In this document: in pieces, positions 6,245 to 9,009 of the stretch
How the letters are laid out: every line of letters starts with the position of its first letter
Position numbering within the stretch: position 1 is the stretch's first letter
Origin: DATARH01 sp036264235
Lineage (GTDB): Bacteria > Pseudomonadota > Alphaproteobacteria > ATCC43930 > CGMCC-115725
Direction: 5' to 3'
Assembly: GCA_036264235.1 (NCBI GenBank)
Contig: DATARH010000253.1
Location: 1 to 9,009 of the forward strand
DNA: 9,009 nucleotides
The notes under the pieces: model-generated
Databases searched by the model: none
What the model was told of the DNA's origin: nothing
What the model saw: only the letters and a program-made list of their open reading frames with translations
Made by a program: the position numbers and the translations under genes

Positions 6245-7462
6245 TCAGATCACGCCCTCGGCCCGCAATTTCTCGATCTCGCCCGGTGACAGACCGAGCC
6301 AGCCGCCATAGACGTCATCATTGTGCTGGCCCGGTTTCGGGCTCGGCTCGGTCGGGCGCTTCGGGATGCCGTGCAGCCGCAGCGGCGTCGTCGGCACGGT
6401 GATCCGGCCAAGCTCCGGGTGATCGATTTCCTCCAGCATGCCGCGCTCGTGCATATGCGGGTCATGCATCACCTCGGGCGCGGTGCGCACCGGCGCGCAC
6501 GGCACCCGCGCCGCCTTCAGACGCGCGAACAGTTCCATCTTTGGCAGGCCGCGGGTCCACTCGCTGACCACCGCATCGGTCTCATCCATATGCGCGACGC
6601 GATCGGCATTGGTCTTGAAGCGCGGGTCGTCGGCCAGCTCCGGCCGCTCGATCGCCTTGATCAGGTTCAGCCAGTGCCCTTCGGTGACGACATGGATCGC
6701 CGCATACCCGTCGGCGCACTCATAGACATTGTACGGCGTGCTCGAAAGCCCGGCCTGGCGGTTGCCGGCGCGCGGCGGCGGCTGTCCGGTTCGGTGGTAG
6801 TATTCGAAACTGGCGGCGAGGCTCGAATAGACCGTCTCCTGCATCGCCACCTCGACCAGCCGTCCCTCGCCGCTGCCCCGACGCCCTTGATCGCGGTCGT
6901 AGAGCGCGGTCAGCACCGCGCCGTACAGATGAATGCCGCCCATATAATCGACCAGCGTGGGCCCCGCCTTCATCGGCGGCCCGTCCGGCGCGCCGGTCAC
7001 GCTCATGATCCCGGACGCAGCCTGGATCGTCAGGTCCATCGCCAGGTTGTCGCGATCGGGTCCGCTGATGCCGAAGCCGGTACCGGTCGCGTAAATGAGC
7101 CGCGGGTTCAGCTCGTGCAATATCCGCCAGCCGACGCCGAGATCGTCCATCGTCCCGGGCGAGAAATTCTCCAGCAGCACATCGGCGCGCCGCGCCATCT
7201 CGAACAAGAGCTCGCGGCCGCGCGCATGCTTCAAATTCAGCGTTACCCCGCGCTTGTTCTGGTTCAGCATCGCAAACGGCAGGGTCGAGGTTTTGCCCGG
7301 CGCGGCCCGCCGGCGCAGCGGCTCTCCGTGCGGCGGCTCGATCTTGATCACGTCGGCGCCCGCTTTCGCCATCAGCAGGGTCGCGTACGGCCCCTGGAAA
7401 ATCTGCCCGAAATCGAGCACGACAGTGCCCGAAAGCGGAAGTCGCGGTGCAGCGCCGGTCAT
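6245..7462 (-). CDS. CaiB/BaiF-family (class III) CoA-transferase
   Basis: A cytoplasmic enzyme of 405 residues, the normal length for this family, that moves CoA between carboxylic acids through an enzyme-bound aspartyl intermediate. Family marks: GTVVLDFGQIFQGPYAT (12-28), LLMAKAGADVIKIEPPHGEP (29-48), LNQNKRGVTLNLK (66-78), DVLLENFSPGTMDDLG (94-109) and TGFGISGP (128-135). The catalytic Asp is Asp143 in NLAMDLTIQAASG, followed by MSVTGAPDGPP. The C-terminal part has VPCAPVRTAPEVMHDPHM (320-337). Acid donor and acceptor cannot be told from sequence. Start: ATG 7462-7460 overlaps the stop of the upstream amidohydrolase as ATGA, so translation is probably coupled. The frame is open further upstream to 7894, but that stretch lies antiparallel-frame inside the amidohydrolase and is not protein-like. 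It ends the block C operon as seen here. Confidence 0.93.
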   Translation of the reverse strand: MTGAAPRLPLSGTVVLDFGQIFQGPYATLLMAKAGADVIKIEPPHGEPLRRRAAPGKTSTLPFAMLNQNKRGVTLNLKHARGRELLFEMARRADVLLENFSPGTMDDLGVGWRILHELNPRLIYATGTGFGISGPDRDNLAMDLTIQAASGIMSVTGAPDGPPMKAGPTLVDYMGGIHLYGAVLTALYDRDQGRRGSGEGRLVEVAMQETVYSSLAASFEYYHRTGQPPPRAGNRQAGLSSTPYNVYECADGYAAIHVVTEGHWLNLIKAIERPELADDPRFKTNADRVAHMDETDAVVSEWTRGLPKMELFARLKAARVPCAPVRTAPEVMHDPHMHERGMLEEIDHPELGRITVPTTPLRLHGIPKRPTEPSPKPGQHNDDVYGGWLGLSPGEIEKLRAEGVI

Positions 7463-8910
7463 CGGCTTTCCGCCTGCAATTGCTGTCGCCGCAGGGCGCG
7501 GCCGGGCCGCTCGCCGCTCGGCCGGCCGTCGCGCCACACCGGCCGGCCGTTGACGAAGACATGCGCGATCCCATCCGCCGGCCGGGTCGGCTCGGCAAAG
7601 GTGGCGCGGTCGATCACCGTCGCCGGATCGAACACGCAGATATCGGCATAGGCGCCTTCGGTAATCTCGCCGCGCCCCTGCAAGCCGAACCGCGCCGCCG
7701 ACAGCCCGGTCATCTTGCGCACCGCGGTTTCGAGGTCGAACAGCCCGACCTCGCGGCTGTAATGGCCGAGCACCCGCGGGAAGGTCCCCCACAGCCGCGG
7801 ATGCGGGTGTATGTCGTGCGGCAACCCGTCGGAGCCGATCATCGTGTGCTCGAATTTCAGGACGCGCTGCACATCGGCCTCGTCCATCATCCAATAGATC
7901 GCGCCGGCCGGCTGCAGCCGCTCGGCCGCCTCGGCAAGGCCGACGCCCCAGTCGCGCGCGATCTCGGCGAGTTCGCGTCCGGCCATCTCCGGCATCGCCT
8001 TCGACCAGGTGATCAGAACCTTCAGCGAATCCTCGATCCGCTGTGTCCGAAGCACGGTCGAGGAGGCGATGTAGGGATAGGCGTCGAGCCCGATGTCCTG
8101 GCCCTGCATCGCCGCGCCGATCTTCGGCAGCGTCTCGGCGGTGCGGCCGAAATTCGCGACCCCTGTCGTCTTGTGGTGCGAGACTATGACCGGCACACCG
8201 GCCGCACGGCCCGTCGCGAAGCTCTCGTCGAGGCTGTCGAGCACGTGCTCGGCCTCGTCCCGCATATGCGTGGTGTACAGCGCTCCGGCCGGCCGCAGCA
8301 GCTTGGCCAATGCCTCGATTTCGGCCGGCGGCGCGTGAAACGCCGGGGCATAGAACAGCCCCGTAGACATGCCCATCGCGCCGGCATCGAGCGCCTCCTG
8401 GAGGCGGCCCTGCATCGCTGTGACCTCGTCCGCCGTGGCCGGACGGTCGAGATCGACCATCGCCCCAACCCGCAGGGTCGAATGGCCGACCAGGCAGGCG
8501 GCGTTGATCGCCGGCTGGCTGTTATCGAGCGCATCGAGAAAACCGCTGAAGCGCGGAAAGTAATCGGTCGGTTCCTCGCCGATCAGGTCGAGCGGCGGTG
8601 GCGGTCGGCCCTCGGGCCGTAGCGGCGCCAGGCTGACGCCGCAATTGCCGGTGATGACGGTGGTGACGCCCTGGCTCGCCTTCGCCGCCATGTCCGGCGT
8701 GGCGAGCAGCGCCCGGTCGTCATGCGTATGCACATCGATAAAACCGGGTGCGACGACCAGCCCCGCAACGTCGATCTCGCGCGCACCAGCCGTCTTCGAC
8801 ACCTTCCCGATCTCGGCGACCCGGTCTCCCGAGATCGCCACATCGGCGCGGAACCGTGGGCGCCCGCGGCCGTCGATAACCTCGCCGCCGCGCAGGACGA
8901 AATCAGTCAT
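7459..8910 (-). CDS. N-acyl-D-amino-acid deacylase-like amidohydrolase
   Basis: A metal-dependent hydrolase of 483 residues, the size of bacterial D-aminoacylases, which cleave N-acyl-D-amino acids. The small β-domain is formed by residues 1-55 and the C-terminal ~60; the TIM-barrel lies between. Expected ligands are all present: HTHDD (His61, His63), Cys90 in TGNCG, His215 in THMRDE, His245 and Lys247 in SHHK, Asp361 in GSDGLPHD, and Arg372 in HPHPRLWGTFPRVL. Their spacing follows the D-aminoacylase of Alcaligenes faecalis with only small offsets. Exact substrate is uncertain, since the wider family includes other cyclic or acylated amides. Start: ATG 8910-8908 with a strong GGAGGGGG site at 8925-8918, seven bases away. 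The start overlaps the upstream stop as ATGA, and its own stop overlaps the CoA-transferase start the same way. No signal peptide, so cytoplasmic. Confidence 0.92.
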   Translation of the reverse strand: MTDFVLRGGEVIDGRGRPRFRADVAISGDRVAEIGKVSKTAGAREIDVAGLVVAPGFIDVHTHDDRALLATPDMAAKASQGVTTVITGNCGVSLAPLRPEGRPPPPLDLIGEEPTDYFPRFSGFLDALDNSQPAINAACLVGHSTLRVGAMVDLDRPATADEVTAMQGRLQEALDAGAMGMSTGLFYAPAFHAPPAEIEALAKLLRPAGALYTTHMRDEAEHVLDSLDESFATGRAAGVPVIVSHHKTTGVANFGRTAETLPKIGAAMQGQDIGLDAYPYIASSTVLRTQRIEDSLKVLITWSKAMPEMAGRELAEIARDWGVGLAEAAERLQPAGAIYWMMDEADVQRVLKFEHTMIGSDGLPHDIHPHPRLWGTFPRVLGHYSREVGLFDLETAVRKMTGLSAARFGLQGRGEITEGAYADICVFDPATVIDRATFAEPTRPADGIAHVFVNGRPVWRDGRPSGERPGRALRRQQLQAESR

Positions 8911-9009
8911 CGGGCGGCCCCCTCCAGCGGTCGTTTGCGCAAAAAATTGAAATCGCAGCCGCGGTCGGCCTGCAGGATTTCGCGGCGATAGAGCTGCGCA
9001 TAGCCGCGC
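8907..9009 (-). CDS. C-terminal fragment of a probable IlvD/Edd-family dehydratase
   Basis: Only the last 33 codons are in the window, entering from the right edge (in frame from 9008) and ending at TGA 8909-8907. The peptide runs RGYAQLYRREILQADRG then CDFNFLRKRP. The pattern R-G-Y-x-x-L-Y ... L-Q-A-D-x-G-C-D-F-x-F-L matches, from memory, the C-termini of sugar-acid and dihydroxy-acid dehydratases, iron-sulfur enzymes that convert a 2,3-dihydroxy acid to a 2-keto acid. The stop overlaps the start of the amidohydrolase as ATGA, which also supports this frame as real. The fragment is too short to identify the substrate or to exclude another family. Confidence 0.62.
   Translation of the reverse strand, partial: RGYAQLYRREILQADRGCDFNFLRKRPLEGAAR

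Noticed and set aside
6323..7651. Open frame of 442 codons on the plus strand
   Set aside because: Antisense to the CoA-transferase with intact catalytic motifs; His/Arg-rich and without any domain.
7463..7894. N-terminal extension of the CoA-transferase frame
   Set aside because: The 144 extra codons overlap the amidohydrolase in another frame and are Arg/Ala-rich; the ATG at 7462 gives a family-length protein and a typical ATGA junction.
7447..8622. Open frame of 391 codons on the plus strand
   Set aside because: Antisense to the amidohydrolase whose full metal-ligand set is intact; shadow composition.

Overview
The window is high-GC bacterial DNA with strongly GC-biased third codon positions, Sec-type and lipoprotein signal peptides, and outer-membrane β-barrel proteins. 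It is therefore Gram-negative. The protein styles (a NitT/TauT-type fused permease, a DcaP-like porin, a PagL-like barrel, a CaiB/BaiF CoA-transferase) suggest an alphaproteobacterium, perhaps from the Rhizobiales or Acetobacteraceae. That placement is inference from remembered family resemblance, not from a database search. No rRNA, tRNA, CRISPR array, insertion sequence or phage gene is visible. All long genes are intact, and only the two window edges cut genes.

Layout. Block A (1-2416, minus strand) holds an ABC importer: a fused double permease followed 15 bases later by its ATPase, whose C-terminus lies off the left edge. Block B (2475-6185, plus strand) reads away from block A across a 58-base divergent gap. 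It encodes a prolyl-4-hydroxylase-like 2-oxoglutarate/Fe(II) oxygenase, a PagL-type lipid A deacylase homologue, a DcaP-like porin with a strong terminator behind it, and a small lipoprotein. Block C (6245-9009, minus strand) converges on block B. It reads from the right edge as the tail of a probable IlvD/Edd-type dehydratase, then an N-acyl-D-amino-acid deacylase-like amidohydrolase, then a class III CoA-transferase. Both junctions in block C are four-base ATGA stop/start overlaps.

How the genes may work together. Block A is uptake of a small oxyanion or organic solute, with no substrate-binding protein in view. Block B is mainly envelope: three of its four products should be exported, and the oxygenase may act on a small molecule or an envelope precursor. 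Block C looks like a catabolic operon in which hydrolysis, dehydration and CoA activation are translationally coupled; the substrate cannot be read from sequence. The most notable points are a PagL-like protein whose catalytic Glu position holds Thr, an AT-rich island with an inverted repeat upstream of the porin, and the tightly coupled block C. I found no clear evidence of a wholly undescribed system.
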